Shown piece by piece: positions 34,758 to 42,315 of a DNA stretch of 64,000 bases; within the stretch, counting starts at the first letter, position 1; every line of letters begins with the position of its first letter. The DNA is from Paenibacillus sp. FSL H8-0332 (GTDB lineage: Bacteria; Bacillota; Bacilli; Paenibacillales; Paenibacillaceae). A program made the translations under genes and the position numbers. The stretch lies in assembly GCF_037963835.1 (NCBI RefSeq), contig NZ_CP150145.1, forward strand, positions 7,479,335 through 7,543,334, written 5' to 3'. The notes under the pieces were generated by a model, which worked only from the letters and a program-made list of their open reading frames with translations, did not search any database and had not been told where the DNA came from.

Positions 34758-35637
34758 GCTGCAGCTGCCGGAGGACTTCGACCTGGGGGCCTGTCTGGAG
34801 TACATGAACCGCTCGCCGCTGGAATGTCTGTTCCGCACGGATGAAGCAGGCGTCAGCCGGATGTTCAGGATAGAGGGCGGCCCGCTCCTGGTGAGGCTCA
34901 GTGTGTCAGAGGGCCACAAGCTGAGTGTAACCCGGCTGCATGGGGCGGTTCCCGGTGCGCTGGAGCAGGAGCAGCTGGCCCGCTACATTGTGGAATGGTT
35001 TGATCTGGACCGGGACCTTGCCCCGTTCTATAAGCTGGCGGCTGCGGACCCGCTGCTCGGGCCGCTGGCCAGCCAGCACCGGGGGCTGCGGATCATCGGC
35101 ATCCCGGATCTGTTCGAGGCGTTATGCTGGGCGATTCTGGGGCAGCAGGTGAATCTGGCTTTTGCCTACAGGCTGAAGCAGCGGCTGACTGCTGAATACG
35201 GGGAAGCGCTGGAATGGGAGGGGCAGACCTACTACCGTTTCCCTGGCCCGGAGGTATTCGCAGAGGTGCAGGTAGAAGAGTTGTGCACCTTGCAGCTAAC
35301 CCGCAGCAAAGCACAGACGGTGCTTACCGTAGCCTCGCTGATCACCAGCGGGGAGCTAAGCCGGGAGGAGCTGCTGGCACTCCCGTCCCCGGCCGCCGCC
35401 GAGCAGCGGCTGCTGCAGATCCGCGGGATTGGCCCGTGGACCTCGCAGTATGTGCGGATGCGCTGCCTGCGCGATGCGTCCTCGTTCCCTGTAGGCGATG
35501 TCGGCCTGCAAAATGTGATCAAGTTCCTCACCGGCATGGACCGCAAGCCGACACCGGCGGAGCTGCTGGAGCTGGCCCGGCCGTGGCAAGGCTGGGAAGC
35601 CTACGCCACCTTCTACTTGTGGCGGGCGTTATATTAG
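34738..35637 (+). CDS. DNA-3-methyladenine glycosylase II (AlkA type)
   Basis: Excises alkylated bases to start base-excision repair. 299 residues; overlaps the previous gene by 20 bases. The HhH-GPD motif LQIRGIGPWTSQYVRMRCL (about 223-241) and the catalytic Asp in SFPVGDVGLQ (near 252) are present. The N-terminal domain has the AlkA-like fold. It closes the alkylation-repair operon and is followed by a strong terminator. Confidence 0.93.
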   Translation: MNDLLFKLQLPEDFDLGACLEYMNRSPLECLFRTDEAGVSRMFRIEGGPLLVRLSVSEGHKLSVTRLHGAVPGALEQEQLARYIVEWFDLDRDLAPFYKLAAADPLLGPLASQHRGLRIIGIPDLFEALCWAILGQQVNLAFAYRLKQRLTAEYGEALEWEGQTYYRFPGPEVFAEVQVEELCTLQLTRSKAQTVLTVASLITSGELSREELLALPSPAAAEQRLLQIRGIGPWTSQYVRMRCLRDASSFPVGDVGLQNVIKFLTGMDRKPTPAELLELARPWQGWEAYATFYLWRALY

Positions 35638-35640
35638 AAC

Positions 35641-35681
35641 AAAGCCCTGTCTCCCCGGTTTTTCGGGAGACAGGGCTTTTT
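35641..35681 (+). terminator. Terminator of the adaptive-response operon
   Basis: Long perfect stem AAAGCCCTGTCTCCC/GGGAGACAGGGCTTT with a T-run, starting three bases after the alkA stop. Confidence 0.95.
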
Positions 35682-35769
35682 ATATGACATGTAGAGCGAC
35701 TTTGGTGCTGAACGTGGCTGAAGTATCGCCGGGAGGAGCAGGAGTGTACCTGATTCCATTGGTCAAAGG

Positions 35770-35798
35770 CCAAATGTATGCGGAAAACCGAACACAAC
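35770..35798. repeat. Composite intergenic repeat, single a-unit
   Basis: CCAAATGTATGCGG followed by AAAACCGAACACAAC matches the a-unit of the arrays at 17456 and 53034. It lies between the converging alkA and VOC genes. The b-units are absent. Confidence 0.7.
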
Positions 35799-35834
35799 CG
35801 AAGCCGTGGGGGCGCTCACTCGCCCGCCTAATTC

Positions 35835-36260
35835 CTACTTCCTGTTATCCATGAAAATCTGGAAGCATACGCCGAACTTATCGGTCACCATGCCGTAAGC
35901 GGGACTGTAGTAGGCCGGGGCCAGCTCGATATCGACGGTGCCGCCTACCTTCAGTGAATTGAATAGCTGCTGTGCTTCAGCCTCGGTCTCCACCGTGAGA
36001 CAGATGTTGATGTTATTGCCCCGGCTGCGCGGCATACCCGGCTCATAATCCGCCACAAAAAACTTCGTCTCTCCCGCCAGCAGCACCGCATGGGCAATCT
36101 GCGCTTTCTCCTGCTCCGTCATCGGGGCGTCCGGGTTCTGCGGGCCTTCGCCCATCGTTTGCTTGAACAGCACCGCAGCGCCAAGCGCCTCCTGATAAAA
36201 AGCTATCGCCTCCTGGGCAGATCCGTCCACCAGAATATAAGGGTTCATTTGCAGTTTCAT
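35835..36260 (-). CDS. VOC-family protein (PhnB-like)
   Basis: 141 residues of the glyoxalase/bleomycin-resistance superfamily, PhnB-like subgroup. Starts MKLQMNPYILVDGSAQEAIA and shows NINICLTVETEAEAQQLFN and the C-terminal FGVCFQIFMD typical of the group. These often act as small-molecule binding proteins; no substrate can be named. Divergent from the WYL regulator, with a 15-bp palindrome in the shared 114-bp gap, so it is a likely target. Confidence 0.88.
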   Translation of the reverse strand: MKLQMNPYILVDGSAQEAIAFYQEALGAAVLFKQTMGEGPQNPDAPMTEQEKAQIAHAVLLAGETKFFVADYEPGMPRSRGNNINICLTVETEAEAQQLFNSLKVGGTVDIELAPAYYSPAYGMVTDKFGVCFQIFMDNRK

Positions 36261-36331
36261 GTTTTGTTCGCTCCTTGGAAGGTATATTTGCCTGTACTAA
36301 CCGGCTATGGTTATAGTGTAGACTATAATAG

Positions 36332-36346
36332 TGACAGGTATTGTCA
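36332..36346. promoter_or_regulatory. Candidate operator between the VOC and WYL genes
   Basis: Palindrome TGACA-GGTAT-TGTCA lies seven bases downstream of a TATAAT (36324-36329) facing the WYL gene, so a bound repressor would cover the start site. The WYL regulator is the natural candidate to bind it. Confidence 0.45.
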
Positions 36347-36374
36347 TAGTTAAAATATAAATGGAGTGAACTCT

Positions 36375-37337
36375 GTGTCGAAATCCAAAAGGCTGCTGGA
36401 CCTCATGATGACTGTCAACCGCAAGCGTAAATTCACCGTCAGGGAGCTGGCTGACGAATTCCATGTCTCCTCACGCACGATTCTCAGGGATTTACAGGAG
36501 CTTGGGGAGCTGGGCGTACCGCTCTATTCCGAAGTGGGGCCGCATGGAGGGTATCAGGTGCTGAGCGAGAGAATCCTGCCGCCGATTGCGTTCACGGAGG
36601 AAGAGGCGGTGGCGATATTTTTTGCCAGCCATGCCCTGCGCCATTATAAATATCTTCCCTTCAAGGAAGAATCCTTATCCGCCTTGCACAAATTCTATAA
36701 CTACATGTCTGGCGATGTCCGTGACCGGATTGATGAGATGAAGAACAGAATTGATTTCCTGACCCCGGCACGGCAGGCGGAATTCCCTTATCTTCCCCAA
36801 CTGCTGGACGCGGCTACCGGGCAAAAAGTGCTGCTGATCGATTACCAATCGAAGGGCCGGCGGCAGCAAAGGTGGATTCAGCCCGTCGGCATCTATGCCA
36901 GTAACGGCCTGTGGTATTGTCCGGCGTATTGCTTCCTGCGGGGCGGCATCCGTACTTTCCGCTGCGACCGGATTCAGTCTGCCGGGTATGATGAAGCGGG
37001 ACCGGCCGCGCTTGATCTGCGTCATATCCACTTGGACAATACGGAGCATTACGGCAGCCCGCCGCAGGAGCAGGCCGAACAAAGCCTTATCCGGCTGTAC
37101 GTGGAGCTGGGGAATGAAGGGGTCCAGGCCTGTGAAGGGGAGGTATGGTCCCCGCAGCTGCTGCATATCCGTGCAGACGGCACAGGCTGGCTGGAGGGAG
37201 AGATTCCGGGAAGCGATCTGGGCTTCTTCGCACGGTTTGTGATTGGCCTGTGCAGTGAGGCTACCGTGCAGGAGCCGCCGGAGCTGGTAGCAGAGGTGAA
37301 GCGGACGCTAACCGAAATGCTGGAGAAATATAAATAG
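36375..37337 (+). CDS. YafY-type transcriptional regulator (HTH plus WYL domain)
   Basis: About 320 residues. GTG 36375 is preferred because TGGAGTGA lies just before it; GTG 36366 overlaps that site. The N-terminal DeoR-type winged helix (FTVRELADEFHVSSRTILRD) binds DNA. The WYL region (about 135-220, with the WIQPVGIYASNGLWYCPAYC segment) senses a ligand or nucleic acid, and a WCX-like C-terminal extension follows. Likely controls itself and the divergent VOC gene. Confidence 0.9.
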   Translation: MSKSKRLLDLMMTVNRKRKFTVRELADEFHVSSRTILRDLQELGELGVPLYSEVGPHGGYQVLSERILPPIAFTEEEAVAIFFASHALRHYKYLPFKEESLSALHKFYNYMSGDVRDRIDEMKNRIDFLTPARQAEFPYLPQLLDAATGQKVLLIDYQSKGRRQQRWIQPVGIYASNGLWYCPAYCFLRGGIRTFRCDRIQSAGYDEAGPAALDLRHIHLDNTEHYGSPPQEQAEQSLIRLYVELGNEGVQACEGEVWSPQLLHIRADGTGWLEGEIPGSDLGFFARFVIGLCSEATVQEPPELVAEVKRTLTEMLEKYK

Positions 37338-37397
37338 AATGAGGGAATCAGGAAAATTACGAAGCGGTTGATACCTGATTGAACTAGTGAACAGATG

Positions 37398-37426
37398 GAG
37401 TCTCTTATATAGAGGCTCTTTTTTTG
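37398..37426 (+). terminator. Terminator of the WYL regulator gene
   Basis: GAGTCTCT/AGAGGCTC stem with a five-base loop and seven T residues. Confidence 0.9.
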
Positions 37427-37475
37427 AAATATAAGCATTTATATGTTGGCCACTATAAAGTTCCTTCTATTTCTC

Positions 37476-37518
37476 GCAGAAACGGTACCGTTCTTTAAAA
37501 GGATGGTACCGTTTCTGC
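37476..37518. repeat. Large perfect inverted repeat upstream of the surface-protein promoter
   Basis: GCAGAAACGGTACC (37476-37489) and GGTACCGTTTCTGC (37505-37518) are exact 14-base inverses around a 15-base loop. No T-run follows. It ends two bases before the direct repeats of the promoter at 37520, so it could be an operator or an RNA processing/insulating hairpin. Confidence 0.7.
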
Positions 37519-37519
37519 T

Positions 37520-37562
37520 TGTCGAACTTTGTCATTTCCGTGTCATTGGGTGCAGATATACT
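37520..37562 (+). promoter_or_regulatory. SARP-type promoter of the surface-protein operon
   Basis: Three direct repeats TGTCGAA, TGTCATT, TGTCATT begin at 37520, 37530 and 37541 (steps of 10 and 11 bp). Nine bases separate the last from the -10 TATACT (37557-37562). The same arrangement occurs at 42227-42269. SARP regulators bind heptamer repeats at 11-bp steps close to the -10. Confidence 0.6.
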
Positions 37563-37612
37563 TGGCTTTAGTATCAATTTGAAATAATAAAATTTTGGGA
37601 GTGAGAATCTAA

Positions 37613-40081
37613 ATGATAGCAAGAGGCAAAACAAACAGGCTGAGATTCATGCCAACCGTGTCCAAAATGTTGGCTGTGGTGATTACAGCAGTATCTGTAC
37701 TGACGGTGTCACCCGGTGCAGGCTATGCAGACCCGGCAGTCTCGGAAATCACCTCTGCAACAGCAGAAGTGAGCAGCAATAATGCCGCTGTAACCGTAAC
37801 CTTCAATACCTATGCCCAGCCTGCGGGCAGCCTGTCCGATCTGATGGACGGTATTCAAATCGAACGTTCCGGTTCGGAGCAATGGGTGGATCTTGCGGCA
37901 GACAGCGCCGGCAATGACATCAGCATGAATGGAGATGGTGCGTTAGTGATCACGCTGGGCACTGCGCTAACCGGCACCGACAATAGCATTCAGATTGCAG
38001 CAGGCGCGGTTATGAATACGGAAGAACGTCTCTCTGCCAATGTCCTTACCCTCTCTTCCATTGCAGCACACGATATTACCGCTCCTGTTGTTACAGGCTC
38101 CAGATCGAATGATGGCAGCTGGTTGAGAGTGTTTTTCGATGAGAACTTCTCGCTTAACGTGCCTGACGGGGCTACCGGCGAGCAAGCAGCGGCTTTCCTG
38201 AAAAGCCGACTGAGTGTAGCTGGCGACGGGGAGCACTTTGCTCCGTTTACGAATAATGAGGGATCTGCCTATCAGAACAACGCCCGCGAGTTGTATCTGA
38301 ATTACAATAATAATATGAAAATCATTTCTGGGCTAAATACAGTCATCCGGATCGCAAGCGGCACACTAAAGGATGCGGCAGGAAATCTAAATGCGGAAAT
38401 GAATCTGCATGTGAGTCCCCCAATAATCCAGTCGGTGGCTGTCAGCAATGACAATCATGATGTAGTGGTGACCTTTAATAAAGAAGTGTTAAATAACACC
38501 TCTTCGGACGATAACCTGAAAAGCAATATTTACTTAGTCAGAACAGTCTCCGGACAAGAGAAGTCCCTCAAGGCTCTGGTTGCACAAGACACTGTATCCA
38601 TTGAATCCAACAAGCTGAGTATTCATTTCGCTGAAGCACTCTCCGGCACGGAGAGTCAAATTTCCATTAACGGAGGAGCACTCACCGATCTCAACGGAAA
38701 TGTCCAGGAACAAAGAACGATCAGCGGTTTTCTGGAGACGGCTGTTGGAGGTGTAGACCCGAATCCGGCAGACACAACTATGCCGGCATATCTGTATTCT
38801 TCCGTGTCCGATGATTATCAGAATATTACTTTCGTGTTCAATGAGGAGATCTTTAATGCTAAGGGGAGTGACAGCAAATTCCTGGAGGATGTGCAGTGGT
38901 ACGATCCTTACAGAAATCAATGGCTGTATACCTTGCCTTCAGACGTTACGTTCACCTTCTCAGGCACTAAGCTCATCCTGCATTTCCCGGAGCCGCTCAC
39001 AGGCTACCAGTATTATTATCAGATCAATCCGGGGCATTTCATGGATGCAGCCGGGAATGTTCTGACTGGTTACGCAGCTACAAACTGGATTTACCCTCAG
39101 AATCAAGCAGCAGGGCTGTCTTACAATGGCGGTTATTTTTCAGGTGACGGACGTTTCTTGAGCTTGTCGTTCAACACTAATACTGCTCTTGCCGATCAGA
39201 CGCTTGTTGACGGAGTATCCCATCTGAATGAGTACATTACCATTTCTACTGATCATGGAGTAACCTATTCAGCCCTGGATCCGCTGGATACCGTATCTCT
39301 GTATGGCTCCCAGATCGGCATCATCTTCTACAATGCCAAACAGCAGGGCTCGGTGAAAGTCAAAGTAGCTCCGGGTGTGCTTAGCGATCTATATGACAGT
39401 AAGCGCAACAGCACAGTTGAGGCAACAGTTGCCTATAATACCCCTGAACTCACAGGATATTTCTACAGTAACACGGAAAGCGAGTTTGCTTTTACCGACA
39501 ATGCGGCCTGGAGAGAACATGTAGGAAAGGTAACTGTCTATGACCGGAATGTGGGACAATACAGAACATTGAATGCCTCAGAATATGTATTAAGCGAAGG
39601 GAAGCTAACCTTGGCCGGGGGGATATTCACAGCAGGAACCCGGTACACGGTTACTGTGGATGCCGAAGGCTACAGCAGTAAATATCTGGAGGGTGGAGCT
39701 TATAAATCTTCAGAAGTATTCTCTATGACTGCGCCGGTGGTTACCGCCGACAATGGAATTACAGCAACGATCCGGTTGTTTAACAATGCCTATGCTGAAG
39801 AAGTGAATGGAAATCAGACGATCCTATTTGAGCTCTTCGACGGCAATGCACCGGTTAGTATTGTTGCGGCTAATTTGAAGTTAAGTACGGGAACGTATTC
39901 TGCCAATTTCAATGTGAGTGATGTTGCGGTGAACCCGAATTATTCAGTAAAAGCCTATGTGGTTAGCCGGTATGGCAATGATCCTGCGAACCTCGGACTC
40001 AATCTGGCAACAGTTAAGACTCCGCTGGAACTGGATTTGGCGATACTGGCTGCCAATGAAAATAATAATAATAACGACTAG
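37613..40081 (+). CDS. Secreted surface protein with SwmB-like Ig-fold repeats
   Basis: 822 residues with a signal peptide cleaved about AGYADP. Four to five Ig-like repeats of the SwmB type (VTVTFNTYAQ, ITLGTALTGTDNSIQIAAGA, later VVVTFNKEV and ITFVFNEEIF) fill residues 45-600. A DUF1533/haemoglobin-interaction-like domain is near 620-710. It has no SLH domain itself; the next gene, 36 bases downstream, supplies one, so the pair may form one wall complex. Begins the operon behind the SARP-type promoter; a GGGAGTGAG site precedes ATG 37613. The C terminus ends in an Asn run. Confidence 0.8.
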   Translation: MIARGKTNRLRFMPTVSKMLAVVITAVSVLTVSPGAGYADPAVSEITSATAEVSSNNAAVTVTFNTYAQPAGSLSDLMDGIQIERSGSEQWVDLAADSAGNDISMNGDGALVITLGTALTGTDNSIQIAAGAVMNTEERLSANVLTLSSIAAHDITAPVVTGSRSNDGSWLRVFFDENFSLNVPDGATGEQAAAFLKSRLSVAGDGEHFAPFTNNEGSAYQNNARELYLNYNNNMKIISGLNTVIRIASGTLKDAAGNLNAEMNLHVSPPIIQSVAVSNDNHDVVVTFNKEVLNNTSSDDNLKSNIYLVRTVSGQEKSLKALVAQDTVSIESNKLSIHFAEALSGTESQISINGGALTDLNGNVQEQRTISGFLETAVGGVDPNPADTTMPAYLYSSVSDDYQNITFVFNEEIFNAKGSDSKFLEDVQWYDPYRNQWLYTLPSDVTFTFSGTKLILHFPEPLTGYQYYYQINPGHFMDAAGNVLTGYAATNWIYPQNQAAGLSYNGGYFSGDGRFLSLSFNTNTALADQTLVDGVSHLNEYITISTDHGVTYSALDPLDTVSLYGSQIGIIFYNAKQQGSVKVKVAPGVLSDLYDSKRNSTVEATVAYNTPELTGYFYSNTESEFAFTDNAAWREHVGKVTVYDRNVGQYRTLNASEYVLSEGKLTLAGGIFTAGTRYTVTVDAEGYSSKYLEGGAYKSSEVFSMTAPVVTADNGITATIRLFNNAYAEEVNGNQTILFELFDGNAPVSIVAANLKLSTGTYSANFNVSDVAVNPNYSVKAYVVSRYGNDPANLGLNLATVKTPLELDLAILAANENNNNND

Positions 40082-40117
40082 AAATGATAGATTAACAGGA
40101 AAGCGGGGAATGTCCAA

Positions 40118-42019
40118 GTGAAGTTACGCAAGTTTAGGTTGACTCTGATTATGGCTCTTTGTTTATCCCTCGTTCTGCCTGTTGCAGCATTTGCTGACAG
40201 CACGGCCGTGACGCTACATCCTCCGGCTGCTGTGGAGCTGGGCGGCACGGTGAAGATTACCGGTACTTCTACTCTGGATGAAGTCATTATTCAAGTGCAG
40301 CGGCCGGTCAAAAGTACTCTGTTCTATGATATTGTTCCAGTAAGCAACGGGCTATTCTCTATTTCGTTTGCTTTGTCCAAAAGTGAGGTTGCCGGAACGT
40401 ATAAAGTGCTGGCAGGAGCGGGCACCCAAGTTGCCGCAGCTGATCTGATTGTCAAAGCGCCGTCAACAGGAGGCGGCACTGGAACTGGCGGCGGAAGCGG
40501 AGACGGAGGCGGCACCGGAACTGGTGGGGGCACCGGAACTGGTGGGGGCACCGGAACTGGTGAGGGCACCGGAACTGGTGGGGGCACCGGAACTGGTGAG
40601 GGCACCGGGACTGGCGGCGGCACCGGAAACGGCGGTGGAACCGACAGCGGCACTGGAAGCGGCGGCACCATCAGCACTGGTACCAGCACCAGCGCTCCGA
40701 CGGGAACGATCACGGCAGCAGGCAAGCCAGTCACTCCGCCGGCGTCGAATGCTACGCCCGTTCAGGTAGATACAAGCAAGAATACTGCCGTATCGGAGAC
40801 GGCGGCGAACGGCCGGGTGACCACGACCGTTAATCAAGACGGCACGGCGCTGGCTGCTGCTCTCTCCGCTGCAGCACAGCAGGATAATCACGGAGCTGCT
40901 CCGATTGTTTTCATGGCTTATAATAACATTTCAGGAGCGGGGGTGCGTTTTAGTCTGCCGGCCTCCGTTCTGTCAGCCGCAGCCTTGAATGCACCGGATA
41001 CGATTATATCGATGCAATCCAATGACGGCGAGTATTCACTGCCGCTAAGTGTTCTTGACTTTGCTGCAATCGTGCAAAGCCTGGGCACAGCACCGGATAA
41101 CCTCACGATTCAAATCAACATTTCTCCGGCAGCGGCAGATGTGAACGCGGCAATTCAACAAAGTGCGCGGAACATTGCGGCCTCCCAGTTGGGAAGTGCC
41201 ATTGAATTTACAGTTGCTGCAGCAGGGAGCGGGAAGACAATAGAGCTGAACCGTTTTGGCTCAACCTATGTCAGCCGAAGCATTGTCCTTCCCTCATCTG
41301 TGGACAAAACACATGCATCAGTAGTTCTTTATGATCCGTCTACAGGACAATTTTCATTTGTCCCCGCTTTGTTTGATAAGCAGGCAGACGGATCGACTAA
41401 AGTAACTTTTAAACGGAATGGCAACAGTACGTATACCGTTCTTGCGTCCACCCGGACATTTAATGATATCCGCAGTCATTGGGCGAAGGCAGATATTGAA
41501 CTGCTGGCTTCGAAGCTGATCGTGAACGGGTCCACGGAGACTCAATTTGCTCCGGATAGTGATATAACCAGAGCGGAGTTCGCGGCATTGCTCGTCCGTT
41601 CACTGGGACTGACTCCTGATACAGCGGGAGCGAACTACACTGATGTGATGACGGGAGACTGGTATGCCGGAGCCATTGGTGCAGCAGTTCAGGCCAAGCT
41701 GGTGGAAGGCTTCCAGGATCAGAGCTTTAGGCCGAATGACACGATTACCCGTGAGCAAATGGCGGTCATGATCTCCAGAGCGATTTCATTCGCCGGACAG
41801 ACTAACGATGCTATAAGCGGGCAGGTCCGGCCGCTATCTGCTTTCCAGGATCAGGCTGAGATTAGCAGCTGGGCTCAAGGGGCAGTAGCACAAGCTGTTC
41901 AGGCAGAGATTATTACCGGTATGACACCTGAAACCTTTGTTCCGGCTGCGAAAGCCAGCCGGGCCCAGGCTGTTGTCATGCTATCCCGTTTATTAAAATA
42001 CACTGGGTTTATGAACTAG
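40118..42019 (+). CDS. S-layer homology (SLH) domain surface protein with Gly/Thr linker
   Basis: 633 residues from GTG 40118. Signal peptide ends near AAFA. An N-terminal beta domain (about 28-120) is followed by a GTGGGTGTGEGTG-type linker (125-190), a central domain (200-430) and three SLH domains at the C terminus (FNDIRSHWAKADIELLASK, YTDVMTGDWYAGAIGAAVQA, FQDQAEISSWAQGAVAQAVQ). SLH domains bind pyruvylated secondary wall polymer and anchor the protein outside the wall. Co-transcribed with the SwmB-like protein upstream and followed by a weak terminator. Confidence 0.9.
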   Translation: MKLRKFRLTLIMALCLSLVLPVAAFADSTAVTLHPPAAVELGGTVKITGTSTLDEVIIQVQRPVKSTLFYDIVPVSNGLFSISFALSKSEVAGTYKVLAGAGTQVAAADLIVKAPSTGGGTGTGGGSGDGGGTGTGGGTGTGGGTGTGEGTGTGGGTGTGEGTGTGGGTGNGGGTDSGTGSGGTISTGTSTSAPTGTITAAGKPVTPPASNATPVQVDTSKNTAVSETAANGRVTTTVNQDGTALAAALSAAAQQDNHGAAPIVFMAYNNISGAGVRFSLPASVLSAAALNAPDTIISMQSNDGEYSLPLSVLDFAAIVQSLGTAPDNLTIQINISPAAADVNAAIQQSARNIAASQLGSAIEFTVAAAGSGKTIELNRFGSTYVSRSIVLPSSVDKTHASVVLYDPSTGQFSFVPALFDKQADGSTKVTFKRNGNSTYTVLASTRTFNDIRSHWAKADIELLASKLIVNGSTETQFAPDSDITRAEFAALLVRSLGLTPDTAGANYTDVMTGDWYAGAIGAAVQAKLVEGFQDQSFRPNDTITREQMAVMISRAISFAGQTNDAISGQVRPLSAFQDQAEISSWAQGAVAQAVQAEIITGMTPETFVPAAKASRAQAVVMLSRLLKYTGFMN

Positions 42020-42036
42020 ACTGAGAAGTTCAACCG

Positions 42037-42062
42037 AGCGCTGCCCGCAGAGGCGGCGCTTT
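42037..42062 (+). terminator. Probable terminator after the SLH gene
   Basis: Nine-pair stem AGCGCTGCC/GGCGGCGCT with a short TT tail, 17 bases after the stop. The T-run is weak. Confidence 0.55.
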
Positions 42063-42226
42063 GAATTTATAATGGAAGTAACACATTTTGCTCATAACAT
42101 GTCCCCAATTCATCAGTGTTGTTTAAAGGGCAACATTACTCCTCCTTTACGCAACTTTTCACAACAATTCTTGTATTTCCTCGTTCGTACAACACTCTCC
42201 TGTTCGCCCTGGTATTGCTCCAGCGT

Positions 42227-42269
42227 TGTCGAACTTTGTCATTTTCCCGTCATTGAGCCTGTGTATAAT
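42227..42269 (+). promoter_or_regulatory. SARP-type promoter of the SLH lipoprotein gene
   Basis: TGTCGAA, TGTCATT and CGTCATT begin at 42227, 42237 and 42248, with TATAAT at 42264-42269. All distances equal those at 37520-37562, and the core TTGTCGAACTTTGTCATTT is identical at both. Confidence 0.6.
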
Positions 42270-42315
42270 TATTTTAAATATAAGATATGGGAATTTGAAG
42301 GGGTGGAAGAAAACA

